Assembly: GCF_001039355.2 (NCBI RefSeq)
Contig: NW_019774803.1
Span: 410,537 to 474,536 of the forward strand
Source: Lingula anatina
Taxonomy: Eukaryota > Brachiopoda > Lingulata > Lingulida > Lingulidae
Direction of reading: 5' to 3'
Length of the DNA stretch: 64,000 nt
The notes under the pieces were generated by a model. That model was not told where the DNA came from and did no database searches. It saw nothing but the letters and a program-made list of their open reading frames with translations. Position numbers and translations under genes: made by a program. Each line of letters begins with the position of its first letter. The stretch's first letter is position 1. Positions 1 to 19,406 of this stretch are shown in pieces.

Positions 1-85
1 AATTCCCTCTTCTTCAGCATCTTCCTCTTCTTCCATCTGCACTTCTTCCAGTTCAGGCATCCCATAGGAAAAAGTTACCTTGATA
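1..85 (-). CDS. Partial exon of an unidentified minus-strand gene (acidic tail)
   Basis: Read on the minus strand, a pyrimidine-rich tract and CAG acceptor (just right of 85) open a frame that reaches the window edge without a stop. It encodes about 27 residues: KVTFSYGMPELEEV followed by a strongly acidic run of Glu and Asp. The composition looks like a real protein tail rather than chance, but I do not recognise the family and the rest lies outside the window. The candidate first exon at 795-857 does not join to it in frame, so at least one further exon would be needed. A plain low-complexity coincidence is possible. Confidence 0.35.
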
Positions 86-794
86 CTGCAACCAAAAAAA
101 AGCAACAGTACATAAAATTAAGATAATCAAGTTTGAGAAAAATCATGTAAAAACATAACTGAAATAAGTATAAAATTCAACTGAAAAGAGTATAAATGCC
201 ATTTTTCTCAATATGATCACCTTAAATTATCTAGACTGTCATCTTCAACTGCACTAGTATTAACTACAACTTAATTTTGAAGTTTCTTGATCACTTCATA
301 TTGGTTTAATCTCCGAAATACTGGTTGGACTCTAAAGTAAAAATTGAATGATCTAAATTATTACTCTGGACTATTTATCCATTTACAGATGTACTAAACA
401 TAAACATGCAATATCCCCTTTCTGATTTATTTGTTTATTTGTTTATTTATTTTTAATGTAAAAAGGAAACTTAATTGCCTTTAGAATATAAAATCAAAAT
501 ACTATTCAAAGATATTTACAATTATAGTTGACATGCCATTTAAAACTGAGTTAAACTTAGATACAATAACAGCTTCTGCACATTCATTTTGGGATTAAGA
601 TGCCTAAAGAAATAGCATCTTGGTCATACGTCTTAATTACTGTGTTTTGTATGCCCAGATGTAAGAGGCACAAGAATGTGCCCTCGGTAAGTCAACAATT
701 CGCCCTGGCCATGGTAATGTACATGTAATGAAACCATGCAGTATCTCCCACCATGTCCATTTCCATTTAAACTTTCTTTGCTGTATAAACTTAC

Positions 795-857
795 CCAAAC
801 CCTGTCAGAGTCGACATATGAGCAACACTTGTAATTCCTGTTATCGATACCACTCAT
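795..857 (-). CDS. Candidate first coding exon, minus strand
   Basis: A minus-strand ATG at 857 is preceded four codons upstream by an in-frame TAA. It opens a 21-codon frame (starting MSGIDNRNYKCC, ending DSDRVW) that stops exactly at a good donor, GTAAGT. This would suit the first exon of the minus-strand gene that leaves the window at position 1, arranged head to head with the CARD-ROCO gene. The peptide is not recognised. The call rests only on start, frame and donor. Confidence 0.3.
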
Positions 858-1425
858 ATCGATTAGTTACAATTTCATGGCATATTTTGACAGACGAGCC
901 TGACAATCGTTAAGAAATACAACGAACACACGTAAATAAACATTAATCTCTGTGCTTAATAAATATTTTTACTGGTGTCTTATTTCAAACATAATTGTAA
1001 ATGGTACTCACAAATCCAGTAAATACTTCGCGGCCAGGCGATCCTTCGTATCCATGGCCATCTATGCAAGCAGGTTTTCATCTGCCTTCTTCCTCGCCGG
1101 TGTTTATTGTTTGCCTGTCGTACATTTGCTGATACACTGTTTTACGCGCATTTTATTTTTCTGGTGTTGACTTTTGTAAAGAGTGTTTCCTTTTTCTTTT
1201 TGTTATCTTTCTTCCCTTCTTCGATGGAGTCTCAACTAATTCAGCCTCCTGTTCCATGTGCTTTCCCGGCAGCTTGAACTAGTTTTAACTAGGTCGCAAT
1301 ACGAGAATCTCGCGATATCCGGAAGTCTAGAGAGCTCAATAATGAAAATGGAGGTGGTTGTTGGTAAACCTCCGCTTAAGCGGAGGTTTTCTTTTTATTG
1401 TATTTTCCAAAAATGTTACAGAGCG
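858..1425. promoter_or_regulatory. Probable shared upstream region between divergent genes
   Basis: This stretch holds no convincing gene. From about 1020 to 1460 it is richer in CpG than the surrounding AT-rich DNA, which fits a promoter region between the candidate minus-strand exon (795-857) and the plus-strand CARD-ROCO gene. No TATA box was evident. The function is inferred from position and base composition. Confidence 0.3.
1366..1389. repeat. 24-bp perfect palindrome followed by a T-rich tract
   Basis: Bases 1366-1389 form a perfect inverted repeat with 12-base arms (AAACCTCCGCTT and its complement) and no loop, followed by TTCTTTTT. It lies just upstream of the proposed start codon of the CARD-ROCO gene at 1426. 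It would form a stable hairpin in a 5' UTR. It may also be a paired transcription-factor site or a mobile-element remnant. Confidence 0.6.
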
Positions 1426-4400
1426 ATGGCGAGTGCCGGGAATGATAGATTAAAGGTTGGTAAATCGCGGAAAAGTACTGTTAACCTCAGGATAAATCGG
1501 GATAAATCAATTTTGGTGCGAAAATCCTCTTTTGTGTCCTTTTAAGTGGCCCGCACACGGTGAGCATTTGCCACGCGCGACTTGCGCTGCGCCAGATGCT
1601 CACGCTCCTCAGCTCCCCTCAAACACTGCGTTCTTTGCTCAGCAAAGGTGCCTCCCGACCCGCCCTTATCGGACGTACCGTAAACTGTGGGATCATGTGT
1701 TTAAGGAAACATTACATATTGTTGTTTTTTCTGGTAGTAATGGAAAATGGTGACCACGTTAATCAATCAGATTAACTATAACTGTGTACATTTTTGTTGA
1801 CTTCGGTGGGGGCTGCCATTTTTGTTTGTTTCCGGCTACCGGCACATGCGCATTGTTGGCATGCCTTGAGCAATCGGCGCTTGCACCCCGCACACGCTGA
1901 GCCATTTGCCTCAAGAGACCAAAAATATCAAACACGTGAGATATTTTGCTCAGCCGCGCGAGAGGAAAAAATCTCACCAAAATAACCCTGCAAACAACGA
2001 GAAAACGGCGCGCGCCAAGTGCTCACCGTGTGCGGGCCCCTTAAATAAATTTGATAGCTTACTATATAAGGTACCAGTAAGGGTATTTTCGTAACATATA
2101 TTGGCATTTTATAGCTACGTACTTGTTTTAAAGTCTTTAACTTATTCATATTCAGGGAAGAAGGAAAAGGAAAAAGAAGCCATCCTTTATGGATTCTTTT
2201 GGTATGTTTGTTCATGAATTTGATAATATATTTCTGATGAAATATATGTATGCTTTTTAAATGTATTAAATTTTCATATTGTCATTTGAGTTGAAATCTT
2301 TTCCAAAGAATATAGTATATTTAATTTTCTTTAAAGTTCACTTTAAGATTGTAAATTTTATGAAGAAAAAAACAGTATTAAAAAGAGAATTCAGTATGTT
2401 TTTCATTGTACATTTCTCTAATTCTAGCTCATTTTTTGCCTAGTTGTCAATTATAGAAAGTATATCATTCATGAACAAAATCAATATGATGCTTTTAAAA
2501 TTATTGCTGAAGATGAATATAGTAACATGAAACATATTAAAGAAATTATATGAATAATAACCTGGCCTTCTTTTTTGTTCATTAAGGATCACTTTTATCC
2601 AGAGCAGGAAGAAGGCTTGGGTTAAAAGCCAGAAGTTCTGATGATTCATCCACAGTGGAAGGAGTAGTCTCACCAGAATATGTAAGATATATGACAGAGT
2701 CAAGAATTGGCTGGTTAAAAATGATGCGGGAAAGGCTTCACACCCTTTTACAGATTGATAGGGAAAAACATCACAGTGATGAACAATTGAAAGAAATCCA
2801 AGAATGGCATGCGATTGATTATCTTATTCTTATAGATGACAACTTGCTTCCTCCTTCCATAGGTAAATGTCAGAATGTACGTTTGTTACATTTGGGATAT
2901 GGTGTTTATGGAATCTCAATACCTGAAGAAATTCAAAACTTGACACGGCTTTATAAACTGCATTTGCCTAAGGCTCAGCTTGAAAGTCTACCAGATGCTC
3001 TCTTCAATATTGCTGCACTAGAGGATGTCAACCTAGAGAACAACAGATTGACTGATATTCCTGATAGTATACAAAATCTGCCAAAACTGAAGTATTTGAA
3101 CATTTCAAACAATCAGCTTACATCATTCCCTGTACAGCTCTGTAGCTTATCATCTTTGGAAAGTCTCCACCTTGGTTCAAATAAGCTTCATGGCATACCA
3201 AAAGAGATTAAGAATCTAAAGAATCTGGGAAGGATTTCTCTATCCAATGCAAATTTGACATCATTCGAGGAAATCTGCTGCAAAGAGATGAAGAAGCTTG
3301 AATTTTTATATCTTAATGGGAACCAAATTACAGAAATTCCACAAGATATAAAAGATCTCGTCAGTTTGAAAGAATTGGATTTGTCTGGCAACCAGATTAC
3401 TGCAATACCAGATGGAATTGTACATTTGGTGGCTTTATGCAAATTATACTTTGCCCATAATGCCATATGTGACATAATGCCAGTCTGTCAAAGTGAACTT
3501 TCAAATATTGAAATTTTGTCTTTTCATGAAAATGCATTAAGAAGAATCCCTGGTGAGATCGGAAACTTGTTCAAACTACGAGAGTTGTATATGGGAGGGA
3601 ACAAACTGACAGAGTTACCAGATGAAGTTTGCCACCTGAGTCTACTCCGAACATTAGACCTATCGAAGAACAAATTAAGTCATCTTCCAGAGATGTTTGA
3701 CCAGCTGAAGCATCTGCTCGAGAAGGACATAATCAAACGGGGATTGTCACTTGATGAAAATCCCCTCATTCAGCCCCCAATGTCTGTTTGTGAGAGAGGC
3801 ATTGAAGCAATTCACCGCTACCTCAGAGATCTCCGAGCATCTCGTGCCATTAAGACTGCGCGATTACAACTCCACGTATTGGGTGAAACCACAGCTGGGA
3901 AAACCAGCCTGGTGAGAACCCTCACCTCGGGACAATCCAGTCTCACTGCAATGGCGGATAGGACAAGAGTGGTAGACCAGGTGACATATACCCCACAGGA
4001 GGAAGTCAGCCTCCATATCAATGATTTTGGAGGGCATGAAGTTTATAGAATAGTTCCCAATTTCTTCCTCACCCCAAGGGCTGTGGTGCTGTTGGTTTTA
4101 GACCTTAAAGTGTATGAGGAGAACTCCTTTGACATTTTGGTTGGTTCGTGGATCGAATGTGTTCTTGGGAAGGCACCAGAGGCACATCTCATCCCAGTGG
4201 CAACACATGCTGATATTTGCACTGACGAGGATATAGAAAGGAAGATTGCTCACCTTAATAACGCCATGGAAACACTGTTGACAAACCGACAAGGCAGCCT
4301 GCAGGCGCAAGCTCATAGTATAGCGACAAAGATACGCAGGGTAGAACAGCTACCAAATTTCCAAACTGAAGAAGGGGAGGCTTTGAAGATGGCATATGAA

Positions 4401-7056
4401 GAAAAGCAAGCCCAGGTGGAGACTCTGCTCACGAAGCTCCCTACAGTTGCACCCCAGCCCTATGTAATCAGCTCAAAGACTAAACAGGGCATTGATCAAC
4501 TTGACCAGTACCTTCAAGAATTGGCGCGAGACAGAGGGGTCATTCTACCAGAAACCTGGTTTGACATGGTTGATGCTGTACTTAGGGCTCAACTGGAGCC
4601 ACCTATTTACTTGGATGGTGCAATGCTGCAGCGACTGTGGACCACTGTAAATGCTGATGATGTCATGGCTTACATGAAAGAGGCAGGTCATGTGATGTGG
4701 TTTGAGGACAGCAACAGTCTTCGCCACACCATCTTCCACAAGAAAGAGATCGTGTTAGAACTCCTCAAGGCTGTTTTCCGTCATGATATGGCAGAGGTTG
4801 TGAACCCAAACACCCCACCTTACCAATTTCGGTTTACACCAGCCAAACTTAGAGAAGTGAAAGAAGATTTACTGCGGCGGGGGATCGTCAGTGAAGAACT
4901 TCTTCAGTGCCTTTGGGATGATTTCAAGATGAAGGACCAAGAGGTGGATACCATGCGTTGTCTGCTTACTCACCTGGAGCTATGCTATGAAGTACCTCCA
5001 GAGATTGAAGGTGGTAGCCTCAGCCTTCATTTCCCCTGGTTGTTGACATCTGACATCCCTGATACCTTGGCAACCCGCTGGCCAGACCAGGTGCCCCCTG
5101 AACAGACACAGCTGACCTTGGAAGTACACTTCAATGTGCCATGTCCCATTGGTTTCTTTGAGAGAACCTCCGTGGCACTTCACAAACATCTGGGCATCTT
5201 CAAGACAACTCGTGAAGATTGGCTGGATGGTATCGTCTCACAGGTGGCACATGACCACATCCTCCTGAGGCGCTCCAGCAACCGTATAGTGTTTGCCATC
5301 AGAGGGCCCCGACTTCCTCCAATGTGGACGTTCTTGATTAAGATGTCCGAGCAGATGGGCATGTTTGTGGACAGAGAATGGCCTGGTGTGATATATGATA
5401 TGTACCTTGTGTGCCCTCACTGTGTTCAAACACAGGTGGCTGAAGACAGCTGCACTCGATTCCCAGCAGAAGTCCTGAAGCAATATGAAGTCTCAGCAGA
5501 AAACTTTCCGTGCCAGAATGCCCCTCCCTCCTGTTTGATTCCTGCCTTCCTGGTGACCCCATATGCACCAGGTAATTCTTATATGTCTTTGTTCGATATG
5601 AAGCATTTGCTGAATACTGAAAAAAAATTAAAATGGTGTTCCCAACTATACAGTGTGTCTGAGACTAAAAGACTAAAAGACTAAAAGTTGTTAACGTACC
5701 CATGTCAACAAGAACTAGCCCACAGTTTCACCTACTGAGAGTTTAAAGCTAAGATCAGCAAAATTACTTCTTGTAAGCAATTACTTAAGCCCCCTTTACA
5801 GTAGACGGCGTCGTTTCTGCGTCCAGCAGTACGGCCCCGTTTGAGAGTTTAAAAATTGTAATATTTTACGTGCCGACAACTGGCCGATCATTGAGCATTC
5901 ATTCTGATACAAAATCAGTGCTCTTGCCTCCTTATTAAGACCACAGCGATGCCAAATTTCATGGTCGCAGAAAGGACGCTGTCCAGTGTAAAGGGGGTAT
6001 TAATATTTATTGTGTTTCAGACCTGGGGTTCATGACCAGAACCAACCGTGAAGCCTTGCGGAGAATGAGGCTGAACATTGTCCATGATACAACCGAACCA
6101 GCCGTAAAGAATATTTTAGATTGGCTCAACCAGGAAGGGGTAAGCCACATTACAATAATGTAGATCCTTATATTTGTGTATATAACATGTTCATACTTTA
6201 TAGGTCCATTAATATTGAAACTACCCATATGAATTCAAGAGTGGTATGATAAAATGGATATCAACTGAAATTGCTATTTTGATAAGATGAAATTTGTTTG
6301 AGATGATGCAATGAAAAAACTGTGAGATGTATGGTACAAGCATGAATTTCATAAGTTTAACAGAAAATTTATTACTTATATGTAATTTAAAATAAATCTT
6401 CTTATGTCATGGGTAATGGTGAATTTCCCATATCCAGGTATTATCAGACAGAGAGATGGAGGATATCAGATGTATTGGTTCAACTGAAGACACCCCAGAT
6501 ATGGTGGCAAGACTTCTGGATATGTTGCCTGGGAAAGGTGACCGAGCTTTCCACCTTTTCTGTGAGGGCCTCAGAGACAATGGTTACCCTCACATGTGCA
6601 ATGCCTTGCTGTAAGTTAGGAGATATTGTTTTTTGTAATTTACATTTTTTTTTTTTGTGACATGGTTTGGTGTCTGTTCCTTTACACTGTGCTTGAAAGA
6701 AAGAACTTCGAAAAGGGAAGCGGATTAGTTCAGTGAAGTTGTAAGTTTTTTTTTTTGAAAAATTTCATCCAAGGTGAAATGTAAGATGGAAAAGAAAATA
6801 AATTGAAAGTTGGTCAGCACAGGATGATTGATGCTTAATTTCCTTGTTTTTTTTTGGTTTTGTTTATTTTTGTGAACTGAAGGTTTTGGAAACTAGACTA
6901 AGTACTACATTGCCAGAACTGTTATTCCAGTACCTGTTGTTATATTGACTATATGAACAAAATGTGCCTCTTTATATCAAATGATATATTTTAATATCAT
7001 TTCTGAGTAAAACCAAAATTCCACTTTTCTGTTCCAGGAACCCGCCTTCAACCTAA
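1426..7056 (+). CDS. LRR-Roc-COR GTPase with C-terminal CARD (ROCO/MFHAS1-like)
   Basis: Exons: 1426-1455 (tentative), 2156-2201, 2587-5571, 6021-6139, 6438-6610, 7038-7056; 1123 residues. The order is a basic N-terminus; about twelve leucine-rich repeats (residues ~122-425, LPxxIxxLxxLxxLxLxxNxL type); a Roc GTPase domain with P-loop GETTAGKTS (458-466), switch motif DFGGHE and THAD; a COR region to ~900; and a CARD from ~1023 to the end, with the typical EGVLSDREMEDI, LLDMLPGKGDRAF and GYPHM segments. ROCO proteins are multidomain GTPases, and CARDs mediate homotypic assembly in innate-immune and death signalling, so a cytosolic signalling scaffold is inferred. The exon 1 donor (GTTGGT) is weak, and translation could instead start at 2189. 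If the last splice is not used, a TAA at 6612-6614 ends the protein four residues earlier. A polyadenylation signal lies at 7658. Confidence 0.85.
1546..2040. mobile_element. 495-bp MITE with TTAA target duplication
   Basis: The ends are inverted copies of each other: GTGGCCCGCACACGGTGAGC at the left, and the reverse complement of the right end reads GGGGCCCGCACACGGTGAGC. TTAA lies directly outside both ends (1542-1545 and 2041-2044), as for piggyBac-type transposition. A further inner copy of the end motif occurs near 1885-1911. There is no transposase. It lies in the first proposed intron of the CARD-ROCO gene. Confidence 0.8.
5789..5999. mobile_element. 211-bp MITE with TTAA target duplication
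   Basis: The left end reads GCCCCCTTTACAGTAGAC and the reverse complement of the right end reads TACCCCCTTTACACTGGAC. TTAA flanks both sides (5785-5788 and 6000-6003). It lies in the intron before the first CARD exon of the ROCO gene. An internal stretch (ACGGCCCCGTTTGAGAG and following) reappears at about 33266-33340 inside the 2.5-kb TTAA element, so the two are related. Confidence 0.75.
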
Positions 7057-8003
7057 AAGATGAGGTTTGGAGAACAGAATGGTTACATCTGAAAGATTCA
7101 TTCATAAAGTGGAATTCTGAAAATTGACAATTTTTTTAGTTTTTGTGTCCAAGTTATTAACTGAACAACTTGATAAGTCAGTGTCTGCCATTGATGGCAC
7201 TGGTGACACACCTGTCACAATTATCATTGCCTTTATTTGACACATTATTGGTGCTTTAAGCGTAAATATATATTTTTATGTGCAGCAGTAAATCAATCTA
7301 TTCAAGCAGAGATCTCTATTTATATATAAGCAGAGATTGCTATTATGTGAAATATTTTATTATGTGAACTTAAACCTCGTGCAAGGTACGTGATAAATTA
7401 AGTTAATCCCAAAACTGTATTTCTGTCTGTGTCTTAGTAAATATGTCATGACTTATATTGCAAATATAAGTAATATTACAAATGATGATAAAGAAAAAAG
7501 TGGGATGGATGCTCACATTATTTTGGTTAAATGTATTTTTCTTGGATTGGTTTTTCTACTGAAATGCCAAATTAAGTCAGTGTTATTTAGAAAAGTATCA
7601 CAGTAAATAGTTTGCTTGTAAGTGGTTAGCTCATAATCAGTAAATTTGTTATGTAACAATAAAATGGCTTACAAAAGTCGGTGTTCAAATGTCTATTTAT
7701 ATATCATTAATAAAAATGTCTGCACTTTTTGATAGAAAAAACATGCCATGACAAATCCATGAGCAATAAAATCAATTTGAAATAAACAAAGACGTGAGTT
7801 TTTCAAAATTGTTTAGTTAAGTAACAAACAGAAATAGTTAGTGTGCATATTGCATATTTTAAGTGAGTACAACCTACATAAAATGTCAGTCCTGCGAGAG
7901 CGCGTGGAGCTGCCTGCTGAAGCGGGGCCTCTTGAGGCACGTACGTTGTTTGGATGTTACCCGTACTTGTTGAAGTCGGTACTTCACGCCATCGATTGAA
8001 AAA
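7057..8003 (+). other. 3' UTR of CARD-ROCO gene and spacer before TTLL9
   Basis: No coding exon was seen. An AATAAA polyadenylation signal lies at 7658-7663, and a further AATAAA lies near 7766. The rest is AT-rich. From about 7890 it becomes less AT-rich, consistent with the promoter and 5' UTR of TTLL9 (ATG at 8004). Confidence 0.5.
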
Positions 8004-15227
<7,224 letters not shown>

Positions 15228-17246
15228 CACATGTATTATGTAGTTATGAACCGTGATAATTTTTTACTGGCTTGGGTTAAATAAAGGACTATTAGATCAA
15301 TGGAATAAAATCACGTACAGCAACAATTCCATGACATTTTCTAGTGCACTGATCAAGCATAACAGATGGCCATCTTGTTTTCTACATTGTTTAAAAAATT
15401 AAAATTCTGACAAAGCTGTTTGTGAACACAAAGGGCATGTTTCAGTGTGAATATGGGGTATGTAGTTCTTATGATCTTCATTCATTTATTCATTTGATTT
15501 TTAATTTTTTTTTTTTTTGCTTTTGTATTAAGGTTATTTTGAAAAAATGAAATAAATGCAATAATTGGTTATCAAACCTGGTACTTTGGGTATAGCGTTG
15601 CCATCTCAAAAATACAAATTTTATTTTCTTTCTTTTTTTTTTATTTTACTCCATGATTATTTTACATATGTATTTATGATTAATCATATTTGTTGCTTTT
15701 GGTCTTATCATAGTTAAAAAAGTCCTGTTTGTTGTAAAGAGAACGCAAAGAGTGTGGATGGGTATTTTCTAACCTTGTAGAACAAACGTAGCATAGAAAA
15801 ATGGATGCACTGATATATGCACACAGTAATTGCTAAAGATAGGTAGACCCAAATCGATTAAGTGTGTTTGTATTATAAACTTGCATTACTTCATCGATCT
15901 CTTTCTAGTGTCCTTAATATTGATCATTCCAACACTATTATTTTAAAATGATTTTAAAGGAAATGGTACAAAGAAACCAGTTTCCTTTTCAGGTAGCAAC
16001 CGGGCAGCGCCTCAATAAAATGAGAATGCGAAAGTTTTCAATTCAAAGATAAAAAAGAAAAGAAGCATCGAACCTCTCTGTAAATTATTGACTGTATACA
16101 AACAAAATTCAAGACTTCAGTTCGCAGACTGGATTTTGCTTTAAAAAAAGTCTACATTACCCGATGAATAAATTATAAATGAAAAACCGCATCGGGCGCG
16201 AAAAGATAGACAATCATACATTTGCACCAGTACTTCGTAAAGATAGTGACAGGGCGAACTGGTCCCTAAGGATAATATTAAAGATTAAAGAAATAATAAG
16301 GAATCAAAATCTTCAGGGTGGAAAACCCCATTTGTTACATATACATGTACTGTAAATCGCGCCCAGCCTGCCTCATTTCCCAACTATTTTATCTCTTAAG
16401 GTTCATTTCGTCTGGAGAAAACTGCTCTACGTTTTGGTAAATCCTAAACGATATGCATCTATATAAATCATGCATATGTCATATAATTTACCAACACAGT
16501 TTTATATATACACATAGAAGAAAGATTATCTATGTCCATCTAAAAATCGGTGCTAATTTAAATTGTTGAACAAAGAAAATATAAAATAAATGGAGCCAGG
16601 TGACATCCTTACAATGTGAAGCTAATTTTCAGGCACAGTCTTACAGGTAGAGCTTCATCATTCTGAACGCCTTAATATAGGCAAACATACGCTTGGTCAT
16701 ACTAAATTCACTCCCTCTATGTGTGTGGTCTTTACAGTGTTATATATATTTATTTTTACAGACCAACGCCCCCTTTCCAGTACAATTCAGTTGTCTATGA
16801 GAATCAACGCTATGGCGTTGGTCAATTCACTTCGACCAATAAGGCGGCAAATGCAGCCCAACATATTAGTAGTGTTTTCTATGCACTGGCTTTACACAGG
16901 AGCAAATAACGCATTATATGTAAAGCCGGCGGCTTGCTGAGCAAACAGGTGGTTGAATGAAGAGTGAATTAGCCGTGCGATATTATTACCTACCTACAGC
17001 GTTGATGCTGGGGACGGTTTCACGAAGAGCTTTGGCTGGCCTAGACGTTTTTAAAAACTCGAATTTTTGGGTCTGATTAATTTAGGCTGTAGTCGACTTA
17101 CTGAGAATGTCGCGACTCTTTTAACAAAAGTGGCTAATGTTATAGTTACTTTATTTTTTAGTCTACTACTACAGATTTATCCTGGAATAAAATTGATTTT
17201 TTTGCAAGCTGGGCATTACTTAATACGGCATTTCGAGAAAAAATAA

Positions 17247-17250
<4 letters not shown>

Positions 17251-17285
<35 letters not shown>
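17251..17285. repeat. (CT)n microsatellite
   Basis: Seventeen uninterrupted TC/CT dinucleotides in intergenic DNA. Confidence 0.9.
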
Positions 17286-17288
<3 letters not shown>

Positions 17289-18716
17289 GCATCTGTGGCA
17301 CATTAAATAATGTGCAGGTTATATTTTATGTCTATGTCAAGGGACTTCTTTATTGTCATATTGTTATGCCATTAGTACCAGTAGTGCTGTCTTGCCTCTG
17401 TATGCTGATATATGTATACGCTTTTGAAAAAAGCTAATGAAAAATCTCTCTACCTTACCTTTAGTTTGCTGATTATGGCGATTGGCGGTTTCGGTGACAA
17501 CTATTTGGCGTGACGTCATTAGCCACAGTCGGTAAAGAGAGCAACTCCATGACAGTTGGCTATTATACACTGTCCAAGAATGCTCTCTTCATCGCCGGAC
17601 TTGGGTCAAGATGACCCTGATTGTCTCCATATTCTAGAAAGTTCTGCCCTTCAGATGAAATACGTTCTCGTTTTCATCAGTTCTGGGAATCTTCTGGCTG
17701 CCAAAATACAGATGGTCTGGCGCGGATATTCATCTAAATAACTAGCTAACTTTCTAACCTACTAACTATTAACTAACTAACTAACTAACTAGAAAACTAA
17801 CTAACATACTTTCCTTTTTGAAATATCATTATAGGTTCAATGCTTTTATAAAATTCATTATAAAGCTTTGAGTGTTAAATGCTCTACAATATCCCCAGCC
17901 ACACAAAAAATATACAATGTTCTCCCGTCGAATTTGGGGTCCTTTTCGAGCATATCTAACTTCTTGTCTTGTGCTTATACCTAATTATAACGCCGTGACC
18001 AAACTGAGACAAGTTGATTACATTTGCTTATGAAACTCATGTTTGTGTAGCTACATTTCGGAACGCAAACAAACTCGGACATTAGTTTCACCTTAGCTTA
18101 TTCTATAAACATGCTAATAATATTCGACAATTTAGTCCACGTGAAATGAAAACAATAACGCAATTTTGTGAGCATGCATATTCGAACATTATTATTGCAA
18201 GAAAAGGTGAGTATATTGATTACATGTGCATGTATATCCCCCATTAACTACATTGACTGTATGCATCAACAAGCTAAAGTGATCTGCGTCTGCTAATTTT
18301 AGGCGGGAAATAACGCGCGCCCACGCTACCTTCTAACGGCGTGATAAGAAGCTTACCATTCTTACAATTCTGATATTAATAAAATGAGATAAAACTTTAG
18401 TCTCTCACTCAGCAGTGTACAGGCAATGCATTTTTTATCAACATCCCCACAAAATTTAGCTACACACTGATACAATTTTAAGAAACATGGATAAAAACAC
18501 GCAACTTTATCCAAGAACAACTACAATTCTTTTGCCCAATACCTCAAATCCACCCACCAAACCACACGCTTTCCTCGGTCAACAAGTGTCCGCAATCATG
18601 TTGGTCACTTTGCTGCCGTTTGCTTCCTCAAATTGTCAAGTGCTCGAGTACTGGACGCCACCAAGTATCGCGTTCCTCTTGTCCACATGCCTCTTAATTT
18701 ACACCCCATTCTCATA

Positions 18717-18898
18717 GATTAGATCGACCTACATTGGATCGACCTAACTCCCTGGGGGTTCACGCTAAATAGCTGTCAGCCGGGCGGACACGAAAGTTAA
18801 TTACCCCTTAAAGCTTGTAGTAGGCGGGGACGGACACTTAAGGGGGATTATCTGACAGTAATCTAGTGAGACTCCCCGCAGTGATAGATCGATCTAAA
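18717..18898. mobile_element. MITE with TTAGATCGATCTA-type ends, copy 1
   Basis: The ends carry the inverted motif AGATTAGATCGACCTA / TAGATCGATCTAAAAG. The interior (CTCCCTGGGGGTTCACGC, AGCTGTCAGCCGGGCGG, CTTGTAGTAGGCGG, ATTATCTGACAG) matches the element at 45593-45783 in the opposite orientation. Similarity continues some bases beyond both ends, so the true element may be about 20 bp longer on each side. There is no coding capacity. Confidence 0.75.
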
Positions 18899-19405
18899 AG
18901 TTGTGAGAACAGAGCCTTAGACATATATGAGTGGTAACACTTAAGAGGTTGAGTGACGCTAACAATGTATACATCACACCGTGTGCTCTGCAAGGCATGC
19001 GAGGGTGCCACTGGACTGAAGGGGGGGGGGGTTGCTTCGTTGTACCTTTGAATTCAAATTCTTTTTCTGTTGTATTATATTTGAACTTTGACCCTACATA
19101 AGACGTACACTTTTAGTAGTTCAAAATTCAACTCATCAAATGGCCTAGTTTCTCAAAGAAAATCAAAGCTTTGAGCAGAAAATTTAGACAGCAGACGACA
19201 CCTTGTCTTCTAAAAAAAAAGCACGTCAATCGCGTAATGTCAATCACCACTCAATCGAACCTTATCAATTATTCATCACTTCATTCAAAGATAAAAATGT
19301 GAAAATACACAACTTTAAATTGTACCTGTTCGATGGGTAAGCCCCGAGAATCCGGACACGCTAAATCTATCTCCGCGTCTAGGTAATGGACCCTCATTAG
19401 CAAAT

Positions 19406-19406
19406 N
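19406..19406. other. Assembly gap (single N) that truncates secreted-protein gene copy 1
   Basis: The base is N. Sequence to the right begins in the middle of the exon equivalent to copy 2 exon 3, while sequence to the left has no matching upstream half or signal-peptide exon. Unrelated contigs have been joined here, or a sizeable piece is missing. Confidence 0.8.

Larger units (their letters stand above)
15228..19405. other. Gene-poor spacer
   Basis: No supported gene was found on either strand; open frames here are short and unlike known proteins. Contents: the TTLL9 3' UTR with AATAAA at 15280-15285; a CT microsatellite at 17251-17285; CTAA-type repeats near 17745-17805; a 182-bp inverted-repeat element at 18717-18898; and a G run at 19021-19030. 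The sequence just left of the N at 19406 should hold the missing 5' exons of secreted-protein gene copy 1, but it does not. Confidence 0.5.

Noticed and set aside
1258-1545. 95-codon plus-strand frame
   Set aside because: Only the part 1426-1455 fits as an exon. The rest spans the palindrome and has no protein-like features.
16719-16940. Overlapping plus-strand frames as a small gene
   Set aside because: Two frames overlap on the same strand, neither resembles a known protein, and no splice context fits.
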